64,000 nt of DNA from Planctomycetota bacterium (GCA_019636275.1 JAHBXY010000012.1:1-64000); one strand, 5' to 3'; positions 41,893-50,537 are shown, counted from the first letter of the stretch. Made by a program: numbers and translations. The notes: a model not told the origin generated them from the letters alone.

Positions 41893-43535
41893 ATGGCCCG
41901 GCAGAAGTCGGAGGACCGCGAGAGACCACAAGGCCGGCGAAAGCCGGTCGAAACCCGGCGGCGCACGCATGGCGAAAGCCCGCAGGACGACGACCCGAGC
42001 CCGTTGAGTCGGGAGCAGGGGGTCGAGGGCGTGCACACCGGGGGAGGGAAGGCGGTCCCGGTCGAGGAAGCGGATCGACAGCTCCTGCTGCCCTTCGCGA
42101 CAGCCGAAGACCTGCGACGACCTCGCAGGGCCACCGGCGCCAGAGACACGGACCGGTCCGTGTCCGAGGCGCGCGAGGCGCCGAAGGCGAAGGACGAACA
42201 GGGGAAGATCGATCCCGCGAGCCTGGAAGGAGTCGTCGGACGCCTCGGCTTGGCGTTCGACAAGGTCGCGGCGAACAAGGGGGCCCCAGGACCTGACCGT
42301 CAGACGATCGAACAGGTGGCTCGCCACCTGCCAGAGGTGCTGACGGCGCTGAGCACGAGCCTGCTCGACGGAACGTACCGGCCGGGAGACATCCGGCGGG
42401 TATGGATCCCGAAGGCAGGAGGCGGACAGCGAGGTCTGGGGATCCCGAACGTGGTCGACCGGGTCGTGCAGGAGGCCGTCAGGGCGGAACTCGAGCCGCT
42501 CTACGAACCCACCTTCCACGACTCGAGCCACGGGTTTCGTCCGAACCGAGGCTGCCAGACGGCCATCGCCGAGGCGCGAGCGCACGTCGAAGCAGGGTAC
42601 GAGTGGGTGGTCGACCTGGATCTGGAGAAGTTCTTCGACCGGGTCCACCACCAGAGGCTTCTGGCCCGACTCGGTCTCCGAGTCCGTGACCGGCGGCTGC
42701 TCTCCCTGATCGGCCGGATGCTCACGACCAAGGTGGTGATGCCGGACGGCGTGAAGGTGAGCACGGAAGAAGGCGTACCGCAGGGTGGGCCGCTCTCCCC
42801 GCTGCTCTCCAACGTCGTGTTGAGCGAGCTCGACGAAGAGCTCTCCCGACGCGGGCACCGGTTCGTCCGCTACGCAGACGACTGCAACGTCTACGTGCGG
42901 AGCGAGCGTGCAGGGCAACGAGTCATGGCGAGCCTCGTCGGGTTATCGACCGCCGGCTACGGCTGAAGGTGAACGTAGCGAAGAGCGCCGTGGCTCGCCC
43001 GGACACCCGGCACTTCCTCGGGTACCGGCTGGTCCCGTCTCGGGGCCAGTCTCCCGGGGTGGGGCTGTCAGAGCGCAGCGAGAAGCGCCTCTGGGAGCGC
43101 CTCAAGGAGCTGACGCCGCGACGCGAGGGACGGTCGCTGTCCGCGATCATCTCGCAAGTCAACGCGTACCTCCGGGGGTGGCTCGGCCACTTCGGAGTCT
43201 GCACCCCCGTCGCCGAACGAGCGCTACGTGGGGCCGACGCGCACCTCCGACGACGGTTGCGCGCGATCGTCCTCACTCATTGGAAGCGACGGAGCACGAT
43301 CGCCCGACGACTCGCACGCCTCGGGGTCAAACGGAAGACGGCGTGGATCAGGACCTACGCGGGCTCCAGAGCCACGTGGGCCCTGAGCCACGACTCCGCG
43401 GTCGAGCGGGGACTCCGCAACGCGTACTTCGCGGAACGGGGACTCGTCTCGCTCGTGGATACGTTCAAGACCCGCTGGCAGTCCCAGGCCGCCCCGGTGC
43501 AGCTCGAGCTGCCCTGGGTAACCGAGAGGTCGTGA
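41893..43535 (+). pseudogene. group II intron reverse transcriptase/maturase, frameshifted
   Basis: The first part (to about 42944) has RT blocks: KGAPGPDRQTIEQV, RRVWIPKAGGGQRGLGIPNV, DSSHGFRPNRGCQTAI, WVVDLDLEKFFDRVHH, VPQGGPLSPLLSNVVL, and the catalytic FVRYADDCNVYV (YADD). At about 42944 one base is missing: GGGTTATCGAC where a GF-ID reading needs GGGTTNATCGAC. The protein then continues in another frame as RRLRLKVNVAKSAVARPDTR, followed by the thumb/maturase region RSLSAIISQVNAYLRGWLGH. No HNH endonuclease. Start uncertain: ATG 41893 or GTG 41836. Either an inactivated enzyme or a sequencing error. Confidence 0.85.
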
Positions 43536-43573
43536 ACCGGCCGGCGGCGGGGGTCACAACCCGTCGTCCCGAC

Positions 43574-43643
43574 GAGCCGTATGTGAGCAGCACAAGTACG
43601 GTTCTGTGGGGGCCGCCCGGGGTAACCCGGGCGGCCACCCGAC
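43574..43643 (+). ncRNA. group II intron domains V and VI
   Basis: Domain V: GAGCCGTA pairs with TACGGTTC across the hairpin, with the AGC catalytic triad at its 5' side. Domain VI: GGG-GGCCGCCCGGG, GTAA loop, CCCGGGCGGCC, then an unpaired A (43637) and CCC. That A is the likely branch point. The intron end is GAC 43641-43643. Confidence 0.82.
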
Positions 43644-43648
43644 GCCTG

Positions 43649-43684
43649 AGCGGTCGGGGTGGCGAGCGAAGCGAGCCCCCCCGA
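43649..43684 (+). terminator. stem-loop downstream of the intron
   Basis: GGTCGGGGTGGC and GCCCCCCCGAC form an 11-bp stem with one mismatch around the loop GAGCGAAGCGA. Could end transcription from either side. No T-run. Confidence 0.4.
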
Positions 43685-43714
43685 CGGACGGCAGCGCCCG
43701 CCATCCTCGGCCGC

Positions 43715-43765
43715 AGCCGCGATCACACCAAAGCCGCGATCACACCAAAGCCGAGATCACGCCAT
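43715..43765 (+). repeat. 17-bp tandem repeat, three copies
   Basis: AGCCGCGATCACACCAA at 43715 and 43732 is exact; the third copy (43749-43765) is AGCCGAGATCACGCCAT and runs into the stop of the FHA gene. Confidence 0.8.
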
Positions 43766-44484
43766 CAGGCGACGGGCACGCCTCGCATGAAGTTCATCTT
43801 CAGCGCGCCGACCTGGATCTCGTCGTTGTCGCCCAGGCGGACGTCGTCGACGGGCTTGCCGTTGACCGCCACCAGGTCGCCCTTCGGCGTGACGTTGATG
43901 AGGCGGAAGCCCGACTCGTCGCGGAAGATGATCGCGATCTTGCGCGGCGTGAACCAGCCCTTGAGCTTGACGTCGGCGTCCTCGCACTTGCCGAAGACGA
44001 ACACCGACTTCTCGAGGAACACGTTCTTCTTGCCGCCGGACTCGTGCATGACCAGGTAGCCGCGGACCCGCGAGGCCTTCTCGCGCTGGAGCGCCGCGAG
44101 GGCGGCCTGGTCCATCTGCATGGTCATGCCGCCGAAGTCCTCGGCGCCCCGCGGCGCCTCCGTCGGCGGCTCGACGGTGGGGGCCGCGCCCCCCTCGCCC
44201 TGGAAGGTGAGCGTGAACTTCCCGATCGAGATCTCGTCGTTGTCGTTGAGGTTGTGGCTGTCGACGCGGCGCCCGTTGACGAACGTCCCGTTGTTGCTGC
44301 GCAGGTCGCGGAGGATGTTGAAGCCGTCCTTGCGGACGATCTCGGCGTGGTAGCGCGACACACCGAGGTTGTCGATCGTGATCTCGCAGTCCTCGCTGCG
44401 GCCGATGCGCAGGCGCTCGAACTCGTTGAACTCGAACCGCTCGAGCGTCCGGCCCGAGAGCGTGAGCGTCAGCTTGATCCCCAC
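43765..44484 (-). CDS. tandem FHA-domain protein
   Basis: 239 residues from GTG 44484. FHA1 (about 1-95) is canonical: RLRIGRSEDCEITIDNLGVS, RYHAEIVRKD, and LRSNNGTFVNGRRV with the Gly-Arg-Ser, Ser-x-x-His and Asn residues that bind phosphothreonine. A linker with a short helix follows. FHA2 (about 150-235; VFVFGKCEDADVKLKGWFTP, VTPKGDLVAVNGKPVDD) keeps the fold but has Lys-Cys-Glu in place of Arg-Ser and lacks the Ser-x-x-His, so it probably does not bind phosphopeptide. A cytoplasmic partner for the Ser/Thr kinases in this region is plausible. Confidence 0.92.
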   Translation of the reverse strand: MGIKLTLTLSGRTLERFEFNEFERLRIGRSEDCEITIDNLGVSRYHAEIVRKDGFNILRDLRSNNGTFVNGRRVDSHNLNDNDEISIGKFTLTFQGEGGAAPTVEPPTEAPRGAEDFGGMTMQMDQAALAALQREKASRVRGYLVMHESGGKKNVFLEKSVFVFGKCEDADVKLKGWFTPRKIAIIFRDESGFRLINVTPKGDLVAVNGKPVDDVRLGDNDEIQVGALKMNFMRGVPVA

Positions 44485-44547
44485 GGTGCGTGCACCTTCG
44501 CCTTCAAAGGCGGGCTTCCGGCCTTCACGCGCGCCCGGCGGAGCCCG

Positions 44548-44578
44548 GGCGAACGCGTGTGATCCTAACGCGTTCGCC
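44548..44578. promoter_or_regulatory. 10-bp inverted repeat enclosing TAGGAT
   Basis: GGCGAACGCG and CGCGTTCGCC are perfect inverted arms 11 nt apart. On the minus strand TAGGAT lies in the loop. It sits between the end of the fatty-acid operon and the FHA gene, so it may be an operator over the FHA promoter or a terminator hairpin of the operon. Confidence 0.45.
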
Positions 44579-44603
44579 GCCCTGGGACACCCGTCATGGT
44601 CCT

Positions 44604-44867
44604 TTACTTACTCGCGTCGAGCTGGCGGCGCAAGTCGTCCGCCTCGGCCTGCGACTCGAGCAGGCGGTAGACGAGCAGGGCGGCCGTCGTGATCCCGACG
44701 GGGTCGTCGTGCTGGATGGCGAGCCGGCTCACGAACTCGGCCACGCAGGGGTTGCTCCCCTCGAGCCGCTCGAGCATGGCGATGATGTAGTCGTTGTTGT
44801 CCTCCTGCTCGAGCTCCCGGCAGACGGCGAAGCCCGTCTCCCGCGTCACCCGCGGCAGGAGGGTCAC
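44604..44867 (-). CDS. small protein downstream of fabF, unknown function
   Basis: 87 residues from GTG 44867, overlapping the fabF stop (GTGA). Sequence includes ETGFAVCRELEQEDNNDYII, NPCVAEFVSRLAIQHDDPVG and LVYRLLESQAEADDLRRQLD, so it is mostly helical with a C-terminal coiled-coil-like end. No metal or catalytic motif. The overlap says it is made in step with FabF. I know no family for it. Confidence 0.72.
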   Translation of the reverse strand: MTLLPRVTRETGFAVCRELEQEDNNDYIIAMLERLEGSNPCVAEFVSRLAIQHDDPVGITTAALLVYRLLESQAEADDLRRQLDASK

Positions 44868-46108
44868 GAGGCCGGGTGCCTCTCCAGCAGGACGCAGGCG
44901 TTGTGGCCGCCGAAGCCGAACGTGTTGGAGAGCGCCGCCCGGATGTCCAGCGGCCGCGCCGTGTGCGGCACGTAGTCGAGGTCGCAGTCCACGTCGGGGT
45001 TGTCGAGGTTGATCGTCGGCGGGGCGATCTTCTCGTGGATCGCCAGCGCCGTGACGATCGCCTCCACGCCGCCGGCGGCGCCGAGGAGGTGGCCGATCAT
45101 CGACTTCGTCGACGACACGGCCACGGCGCGCGCGTGGTCGCCGAACACCCGCTTGATCGCCATGGTCTCCAGGCGGTCGTTGAGGTCCGTCGACGTGCCG
45201 TGCGCGTTGATGTAGGTGATGTCGGCCGGCTTCAGGCCGGCGTCGTCGAGCGCCACCTGCATGGCGCGCGCGGCGCCGTCGCCGTGCTCGTGCGGGGCGG
45301 TGATGTGGAACGCGTCGTCGGTGTTGCCGAAGCCGGACAGCTCGGCGTAGATGCGCGCGCCGCGGCGCAGGGCGTGCTCGCGCTCCTCGATGCACAGGAC
45401 GCCGCAGCCCTCGCCGAAGACGAAGCCGTCGCGGTCCTTGTCGAACGGCCGGCTGGCGCGCTGCGGGTCGTCGTTGCGCTTCGACAGCGCGCGCGCCGAG
45501 CAGAAGCCCGCCAGGCCGATGGGCGTGAGGGCCGCCTCGCTGCCGCCGACGAACATGACGTCCGCCGCGCCCGCCCGCACGGTCATGAGCCCCACGCCGA
45601 TGGCGTGGTTCGCCGACGCGCAGGCCGACGAGACGCAGAAGTTCGGGCCGAGGAGCCCCAGGTGGATGGCCACCTGGCCCGTCGGCGCGTTGATCATCAT
45701 CATGGGCACGAGGAAGGGCGACACGCGCCGGACCCCCTTCTCGTGCAGCGTGAGGACCTGCTTCTCGGTCGTGTCGAGGCCGCCGATCCCCGAGCCGATC
45801 ACCGCGCCGACGCGCGTCCGGTCGGCCGCGTCGAGGTCCAGCCCGGCGTCCTTGCGCGCCTCCATGGCCGCGACCAGCGCGAACTGCGTCACGCGGTCGA
45901 GGTGGCGGACCTCCTTCTTGTCGAAGTAGGCCTCGGGCTCGAACCCGCGCACCTCGCCGGCGAACGTCACCGGGAAGTCCTTGGTGTCGAAGAGCGTGAT
46001 CGGGCCGATGGCGCTCTTGCCCGCCTTGACCCCGTCCCACAGCGCCGGCACGCCGACGCCGAAGGGGCTGATCGCCCCGACGCCCGTGATGACGACCCTT
46101 CGCTTCAT
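44864..46108 (-). CDS. fabF: 3-oxoacyl-ACP synthase II
   Basis: 414 residues, normal for FabF. The Cys-His-His triad is visible: Cys163 in VSSACASANHAIG, His in NAHGTSTDLNDRLE, and His in STKSMIGHLLGAAGG. RRVVITGVGAISPFGVGVPA and FVFGEGCGVLCIEE are standard. It condenses acyl-ACP with malonyl-ACP in fatty acid elongation in the cytoplasm. It lies 121 nt after acpP, further apart than other genes of the operon, with two hairpins in the gap. Confidence 0.97.
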   Translation of the reverse strand: MKRRVVITGVGAISPFGVGVPALWDGVKAGKSAIGPITLFDTKDFPVTFAGEVRGFEPEAYFDKKEVRHLDRVTQFALVAAMEARKDAGLDLDAADRTRVGAVIGSGIGGLDTTEKQVLTLHEKGVRRVSPFLVPMMMINAPTGQVAIHLGLLGPNFCVSSACASANHAIGVGLMTVRAGAADVMFVGGSEAALTPIGLAGFCSARALSKRNDDPQRASRPFDKDRDGFVFGEGCGVLCIEEREHALRRGARIYAELSGFGNTDDAFHITAPHEHGDGAARAMQVALDDAGLKPADITYINAHGTSTDLNDRLETMAIKRVFGDHARAVAVSSTKSMIGHLLGAAGGVEAIVTALAIHEKIAPPTINLDNPDVDCDLDYVPHTARPLDIRAALSNTFGFGGHNACVLLERHPAS

Positions 46109-46210
46109 CGTCCTCGCTCACGTGCCCGCGGACGAGCGCCGCCCCCGGGACGAAGTCCCCGGGAGCGGGCGCGGACCGTGGGTGCTCTGGCTGACCGGGT
46201 GGCCGCAGCG

Positions 46211-46227
46211 GTCGTGCGACGCACGAC
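46211..46227 (-). terminator. hairpin just after acpP
   Basis: GTCGTGC-GTC-GCACGAC, a 7-bp perfect stem with a 3-nt loop, starts 2 nt after the acpP stop. No T-run. It may stabilise the acpP 3' end or cut read-through into fabF, allowing more AcpP than FabF. A second, bulged hairpin (CCCGGGGAC/GTCCCGGGG) lies at about 46142-46164. Confidence 0.45.
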
Positions 46228-46229
46228 GG

Positions 46230-46472
46230 CTACTGGTTGATGTGCTCCTCGATGTACTTGATCGCCTCGCCCACCGTCTGGATCTTCTCAGCGTCCTCGT
46301 CGGGGATGCTGATGTCGAACTCCTCCTCGAGCTCCATGACGAGCTCGACGGTGTCGAGCGAGTCGGCCCCGAGGTCGTTGATGAACGACGTCTCGGGCGT
46401 CACCTTCTCGCGGGGGACACCGAGCTGGTCGCAGACGATGTCCGTCACCTTCTCCGAAATCGACGCTGCCAC
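46230..46472 (-). CDS. acpP: acyl carrier protein
   Basis: 80 residues from GTG 46472, with GGAGG 6 nt upstream. The DSL motif [20 protein letters not shown] places the 4'-phosphopantetheine on Ser38. The rest is acidic and helical as in type II fatty acid synthase ACPs ([20 protein letters not shown]). It carries growing acyl chains between the Fab enzymes encoded on both sides. Confidence 0.97.
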   Translation of the reverse strand: MAASISEKVTDIVCDQLGVPREKVTPETSFINDLGADSLDTVELVMELEEEFDISIPDEDAEKIQTVGEAIKYIEEHINQ

Positions 46473-46565
46473 AACACCCTCCACCCCACGCCTCGGGCGC
46501 GGGATGCTCGGAACGGCCCTGGATTCTAACCTTCCGTCTCCACGGAACAAACACTCACCCGGCGG

Positions 46566-47312
46566 TCACATGGCCAGGCCGCCGTCGACCCGCAGGACCT
46601 CGCCGGTGATGTAGGCGGCGCGGTCGCTGGCCAGGAAGACGGCGGCGTGGGCGATGTCGAGCGGGCTCGCCATGCGGCCCATCGGGATCTTCTGCGTGAT
46701 GGCCGCCTGCTGCTCGGGGGTGAGCGCGGCGGTCATGTCGGTGTCGATGAAGCCGGGGGCGATCGCGTTGACCGTCACGCCGCGGCTCGCGAGCTCCTGC
46801 GCGAGGCTCTTGGTGAAGCCGACGAGGCCGGCCTTCGACGCGGCGTAGGCGGCCTGCCCGGCGTTGCCGGTGAGGCCGACGACCGACGTGATCGTGATCA
46901 CGCGCCCGTGCTTCGATTTCATGACGTGGCGGCAGGCCGCCTTGGTCACGCGGAACGCGCCGGTCAGGTTCACGTCGAGGACGCGCACCCAGTCCTCCTC
47001 CTTCTGGCGGAGGAGGAGCTGGTCGGCGGTGATCCCGGCGTTGTTCACGACGATGTCGAGCCCGCCCAGCTCGGCCTTGGCCTTCTCGACGGCCTCGGCG
47101 ACGGCCGGCCCGTTGGCCAGGTCGACCGGGAGGGTGATGACCTTGCGGCCCAGGCCGCGCAGCTCCTCGGCCACGGCCTCGAGCAGGTCGGCCTTGGTGG
47201 CCAGGAGCGCCAGGTCGGCGCCCTCCTGCGCGAGCTGCGCGGCCACGGCGCGGCCGATCCCGCGCGAGGCGCCGGTGACGAGCGCCTTGCGCCCCTCGAG
47301 CAGTCCGCTCAT
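46566..47312 (-). CDS. fabG: 3-oxoacyl-ACP reductase
   Basis: 248 residues. TGASRGIGRAVAAQLA (NADPH motif with the Ser-Arg pair), VVNNAGITADQLL, the catalytic Ser in TITSVVGLTGNAGQ and YAASKAGLVGFTKSL, ending AYITGEVLRVDGGLAM. Reduces 3-oxoacyl-ACP in the elongation cycle. 14 nt after fabD. Confidence 0.96.
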   Translation of the reverse strand: MSGLLEGRKALVTGASRGIGRAVAAQLAQEGADLALLATKADLLEAVAEELRGLGRKVITLPVDLANGPAVAEAVEKAKAELGGLDIVVNNAGITADQLLLRQKEEDWVRVLDVNLTGAFRVTKAACRHVMKSKHGRVITITSVVGLTGNAGQAAYAASKAGLVGFTKSLAQELASRGVTVNAIAPGFIDTDMTAALTPEQQAAITQKIPMGRMASPLDIAHAAVFLASDRAAYITGEVLRVDGGLAM

Positions 47313-47326
47313 GGCCCCCCTCCCCG

Positions 47327-48286
47327 CTACCCGGCCGCGCCCGCGGCGCCGGCCAGCTCCTGCGCGGCCGCGCGCACGTCGTCGACCGTGAAGACCGAGC
47401 TGCAGGCCTTGCTGCGGTCGTTCTGGCGCACGAGGCCCTTGAGCACGCCGCCCGGCCCGAACTCGTAGCAGCGGTCAACGCCGAGCCCGAACATGCGGGC
47501 CATCGACTCCCGCCACCGCACGGTCGCGCTCACCTGCTCGACGAGCAGGCGGCGGATCGAGGCCGCCTCGCCGTGCGCCTCGGCCGTGACGTTCGAGATC
47601 ACCGGCACGCGCGGGGCGCTCACCTGCGCCGCCTCGAGCTCGGCGCGCAGCGCCTCGCCGGCCGGCGCCATGAGCGTCGAGTGGTAGGCCCCGGCCACGT
47701 TGAGCGGGATCGCGCGCTTGGCCCCGAGGGCCTTGGCCTGCTCGACGGCGGCGTCGAGGGCCGCCCGCGCCCCGGAGAGGACGACCTGCGTCGGCGCGTT
47801 GTCGTTGGCCACGCCGACCGCCCCGTGCGCCCGACCGGCCTCGACGGCCGGGGCCAGCTCGGCCGCGCCGAGGCCGAGCAGGCTGGTCATGCCGCTCTCC
47901 TGCGCGTCGCAGCAGCGCTGCATGAGCTTGCCGCGGGCGATCACCAGGCGCAGCGTGTCCTCGAGCGAGAGCGCGCCGGCGAAGCACAGGGCCGAGTACT
48001 CGCCGAGCGACAGGCCCGCGGCGCAGGCGACCGCCGGCAGCTTGCCGCCGAGCTCCGCCTCGAGCGCGGCCAGCGCGGCCAGCGAGCAGGCGACGATCGC
48101 CGGCTGGCTCCAGTCGGTCCGGCGCAGCTCCTCGTCGGGGCCCTCGAAGGCCACGCGCATGAGCCCGGGGACGGCCGCATCGGCGCGCTCCCAGATGGCG
48201 CGCGCGGCGGGGTAGGCCTCGTGGAGGTCCTTGCCCATCCCGACCTGCTGCGCGCCCTGACCGGCGAAGAGGAAGGCGAGCGTCAT
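47327..48286 (-). CDS. fabD: malonyl-CoA:ACP transacylase
   Basis: 319 residues. FLFAGQGAQQVGMGKDL at the N-terminus and the nucleophile Ser93 in AGLSLGEYSAL. The usual GHSLGE is GLSLGE here, with Leu in the His position, a known variant. Catalytic His in AGAYHSTLM. Loads malonate onto ACP. Seven nt after the fabH stop. Confidence 0.95.
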   Translation of the reverse strand: MTLAFLFAGQGAQQVGMGKDLHEAYPAARAIWERADAAVPGLMRVAFEGPDEELRRTDWSQPAIVACSLAALAALEAELGGKLPAVACAAGLSLGEYSALCFAGALSLEDTLRLVIARGKLMQRCCDAQESGMTSLLGLGAAELAPAVEAGRAHGAVGVANDNAPTQVVLSGARAALDAAVEQAKALGAKRAIPLNVAGAYHSTLMAPAGEALRAELEAAQVSAPRVPVISNVTAEAHGEAASIRRLLVEQVSATVRWRESMARMFGLGVDRCYEFGPGGVLKGLVRQNDRSKACSSVFTVDDVRAAAQELAGAAGAAG

Positions 48287-48293
48287 GGGAGCC

Positions 48294-49280
48294 TCACCAC
48301 CGCACGAGGGCCGAGGCCCAGGAGAGTCCGGCGCCGAAGGCGACGAGGAGCACGAGGTCGCCCCGCTCGATCCGCCCGGCGCGGACCGCCTCGTCCAGCG
48401 CGATCGCCACGCTCGCCGCCGACGTGTTGCCGACGCGGTCGATGTTGATCACGCACCGGGACATGTCGATCTGGCTGCGCTCGCAGGCGGCCTCGATGAT
48501 CCGCTGGTTCACCTGGTGCGGCACGATCACCTTGAGGTCGGACGTCGTGACGCCGGCGTCGGCGCAGGTCCCCTCGATCAGCGAGGAGAAGGTCTTGACC
48601 GCGAACTTGAACGTCTCGCGGCCAGCCATCTTGATGTAGTGCTCGCGGTTCTGCACGGTCTCGACCGAGGTCGGCCGGCGCGAGCCGCCGGCGGGGATCG
48701 AGAGCACGTCGACGTCGCCCTTGAGGCCCTGGCGCAGCGCGAGCACGTCCGACCCCGGCTCGGGCGAGGGCTGCAGCACCGCCGCGCCGGCCCCGTCGGC
48801 GAAGATCACCGCCGTCGTGCGGTCCTGCATGTCCATGGCGACCGACATCTTCTCGGCCCCGAGCACGAGCACGTTCTTCGCCGCGCCGGTCTTGATGTAG
48901 CCCGAGGCCGCGCCGAGCGAGAGCACGAAGCCCGAGCAGGCGGAGCACAGGTCGAACCCGCCCGCGCGCTCGGCGCCGAGCGCGCGCTGGATGAGCGCCG
49001 CCGTCGACGGGATGACGTAGTCGTTCGTCATCGTGGCGCAGATGATCAGGTCGAGGTCGGCCGGGGCGACGCCCGCCGCGTCGAGCGCCCGCCGCGCCGC
49101 CGCGATGCCCAGGTCGCTCGCCGCCTGCTCGGGGGCGGCGAAGCGCCGCTCCGAGATCCCCGTGCGGGTCCGGATCCACTCGTCGTTCGTGTCGAGGGTC
49201 TTCGACAGGTCGTCGTTGGTGACGACGCGCTCGGGCAAGTACGAGCCCGTGCCCGCGAAGCGGACGCCCTTGCTGATCAA
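48294..49280 (-). CDS. fabH: 3-oxoacyl-ACP synthase III
   Basis: 328 residues from TTG 49280 behind GGAGGAGCGTCG. Triad Cys115 in LCSACSGFVLSLG, His in VPHQVNQRIIEAA, and Asn in VGNTSAASVAIAL. FAGTGSYLPERVVTNDDL and the RTGISERRF motif are typical. It starts chains by condensing acetyl-CoA with malonyl-ACP. The rare TTG start may lower its level. The gene follows rpmF with a 136-nt gap and no plsX. Confidence 0.96.
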   Translation of the reverse strand: MISKGVRFAGTGSYLPERVVTNDDLSKTLDTNDEWIRTRTGISERRFAAPEQAASDLGIAAARRALDAAGVAPADLDLIICATMTNDYVIPSTAALIQRALGAERAGGFDLCSACSGFVLSLGAASGYIKTGAAKNVLVLGAEKMSVAMDMQDRTTAVIFADGAGAAVLQPSPEPGSDVLALRQGLKGDVDVLSIPAGGSRRPTSVETVQNREHYIKMAGRETFKFAVKTFSSLIEGTCADAGVTTSDLKVIVPHQVNQRIIEAACERSQIDMSRCVINIDRVGNTSAASVAIALDEAVRAGRIERGDLVLLVAFGAGLSWASALVRW

Positions 49281-49416
49281 CGACGCTCCTCCTGCCCTCG
49301 GTGGGGACGGGTCCCGCGCGGCCCGTCAGGCGACGTGCCCCGGCGGGCGGGACACCGTCAGCCAGCCGCGGGTCGAGCCCACCGCGGGTCGAGCAGACAC
49401 ACGCGCGCGGCGCGGT

Positions 49417-49605
49417 CTACTCGGCCTCGGCCTCGACGTCGATGATGGTGCGGTCGCGGTACGTGCCGCAGTTGCTGCACACGGTGTGGGGGCGACGCGC
49501 GTTGCCGCAGCGGGGGCAGGTGGCCAGGCAGATCGGCTTCAGCGCCTGGTGGTTCCGCTCCATGCGGGCCCTGCTGTGGGACTTCTTCTTCTTGGGTACG
49601 GACAC
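49417..49605 (-). CDS. rpmF: ribosomal protein bL32
   Basis: 62 residues from GTG 49605 behind GGGAGG. SVPKKKKSHSRARMERNHQA is the usual L32 start, and CPRCGNARRPHTVCSNCGTY has the two C-x2-C zinc pairs, the zinc-binding form. First gene of the fatty-acid operon, the common rpmF-fab arrangement. Confidence 0.97.
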   Translation of the reverse strand: MSVPKKKKSHSRARMERNHQALKPICLATCPRCGNARRPHTVCSNCGTYRDRTIIDVEAEAE

Positions 49606-49662
49606 GGTGACCTCCCGCTCTGCGCCCGCGGCGGGGGCCGGCGGGAAGGAGCGAAGGGCCGG

Positions 49663-49690
49663 ATTATAGGGCCGTCCGAAACCCCGTCAA
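49663..49690 (-). promoter_or_regulatory. sigma-70-type promoter of the rpmF-fab operon
   Basis: On the minus strand TTGACG (49690-49685) and TATAAT (49668-49663) are separated by 16 bp. This is the most consensus-like promoter in the window, about 57 nt before the rpmF start. It fits a strongly expressed ribosomal/fatty-acid operon. Confidence 0.8.
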
Positions 49691-49745
49691 CTGGCCGACA
49701 TCGGACGCGGAGCGTCGAATTTTCGACGGTGCTGCCGGCTGTCCG

Positions 49746-50537
49746 TCAGGGGCTCCGCGGGCCGACTTCGAGGCCCTCGAGCAGGTCGCCGCCGTCCCGG
49801 AACAGCCCCTCGTGGGTCCAATCCACCGTCAGGGGGGTGACGGCCACCCACCCCTCCTCGAGGGCGCGCAGGTCGTCGTCGGGGTCGGAGCCCACCGGGC
49901 TGGGGGAGCCGGTCAGCCAGTAGTAGGGGGAGCGCCGGGGGTCGACGCGCTCCTCGTAGGCGTCGTCGAACGCCGACAGGCTCTGGCGGCACCAGCGCAG
50001 CCCGCGCAGGCGCTCCCACGGCACGGGGGGGACGTTGACGTTGAGGACCGTCCGCGGCGGCAGCGGGCTGGCGAGGAGGCGCTCGACGAGGGCCCGGGCC
50101 ACCCGGGCCGACGGCCCGAAGTCCGGGTCGTCGTGGGCGCAGAGGCTCACGGCCACGGCCTGGACCCCGGCCATGGCCGCCTCGGTCGCGGCGTTGACCG
50201 TGCCCGAGTAGTGGACCAGGTAGCCGGCGTTCGACCCGCGGTTGATCCCGGAGACCACCAGGTCGGGCGGGGCCGGCAGGAGGCGGCGGAGGGCCAGCTT
50301 CACGCAGTCGACGGGCGTGAAGTCGACCATCCACCCCGGCAGGTCAGCCAGGCGGTGCGCCCGGAGCGGGCTCTCGAGCGTGATGTGGTGCGAGGCGCCG
50401 CTGCGCTGGTCGACGGGCGCCACGACCGTGACGTCGGCCAGGTCGCGCAGCTGCTCGTAGATCGCCCGGAGGCCGGGCGCGCGCACGCCGTCGTCGTTGG
50501 TGAGCAGGATGCGCCGGCGGCGGCCCTCGGTCGTCAT
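49746..50537 (-). CDS. surE: 5'/3'-nucleotidase SurE
   Basis: 263 residues from ATG 50537. RILLTNDDGVRAPGLRAIYE carries the metal-binding Asp pair (NDDG), PVDQRSGASHHITL the Ser, and VVSGINRGSNAGYLVHYSGT with TVNAATEAAM the conserved Asn region. Dephosphorylates nucleoside monophosphates in stationary phase and stress. Its 5' end overlaps the VanZ-like gene by 4 nt. Confidence 0.94.
   Translation of the reverse strand: MTTEGRRRRILLTNDDGVRAPGLRAIYEQLRDLADVTVVAPVDQRSGASHHITLESPLRAHRLADLPGWMVDFTPVDCVKLALRRLLPAPPDLVVSGINRGSNAGYLVHYSGTVNAATEAAMAGVQAVAVSLCAHDDPDFGPSARVARALVERLLASPLPPRTVLNVNVPPVPWERLRGLRWCRQSLSAFDDAYEERVDPRRSPYYWLTGSPSPVGSDPDDDLRALEEGWVAVTPLTVDWTHEGLFRDGGDLLEGLEVGPRSP

Larger units (their letters stand above)
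41498..43643 (+). mobile_element. group II intron with reverse transcriptase gene
   Basis: The 5' end GTGCGAC at 41498 fits the GUGYG consensus. The 3' end is set by domain V (43574-43604) and domain VI with a bulged A at 43637, 7 nt from a terminal GAC. Total 2146 nt. It carries a reverse transcriptase/maturase gene, which is frameshifted here. The insertion is intergenic, behind a GC hairpin and before the 3' end of the FHA gene, so splicing would not be needed for any coding exon. Confidence 0.82.

Noticed and set aside
43715..43765. Three-copy 17-bp repeat as a CRISPR or iteron origin
   Set aside because: No spacers and no replication gene nearby; only three copies.
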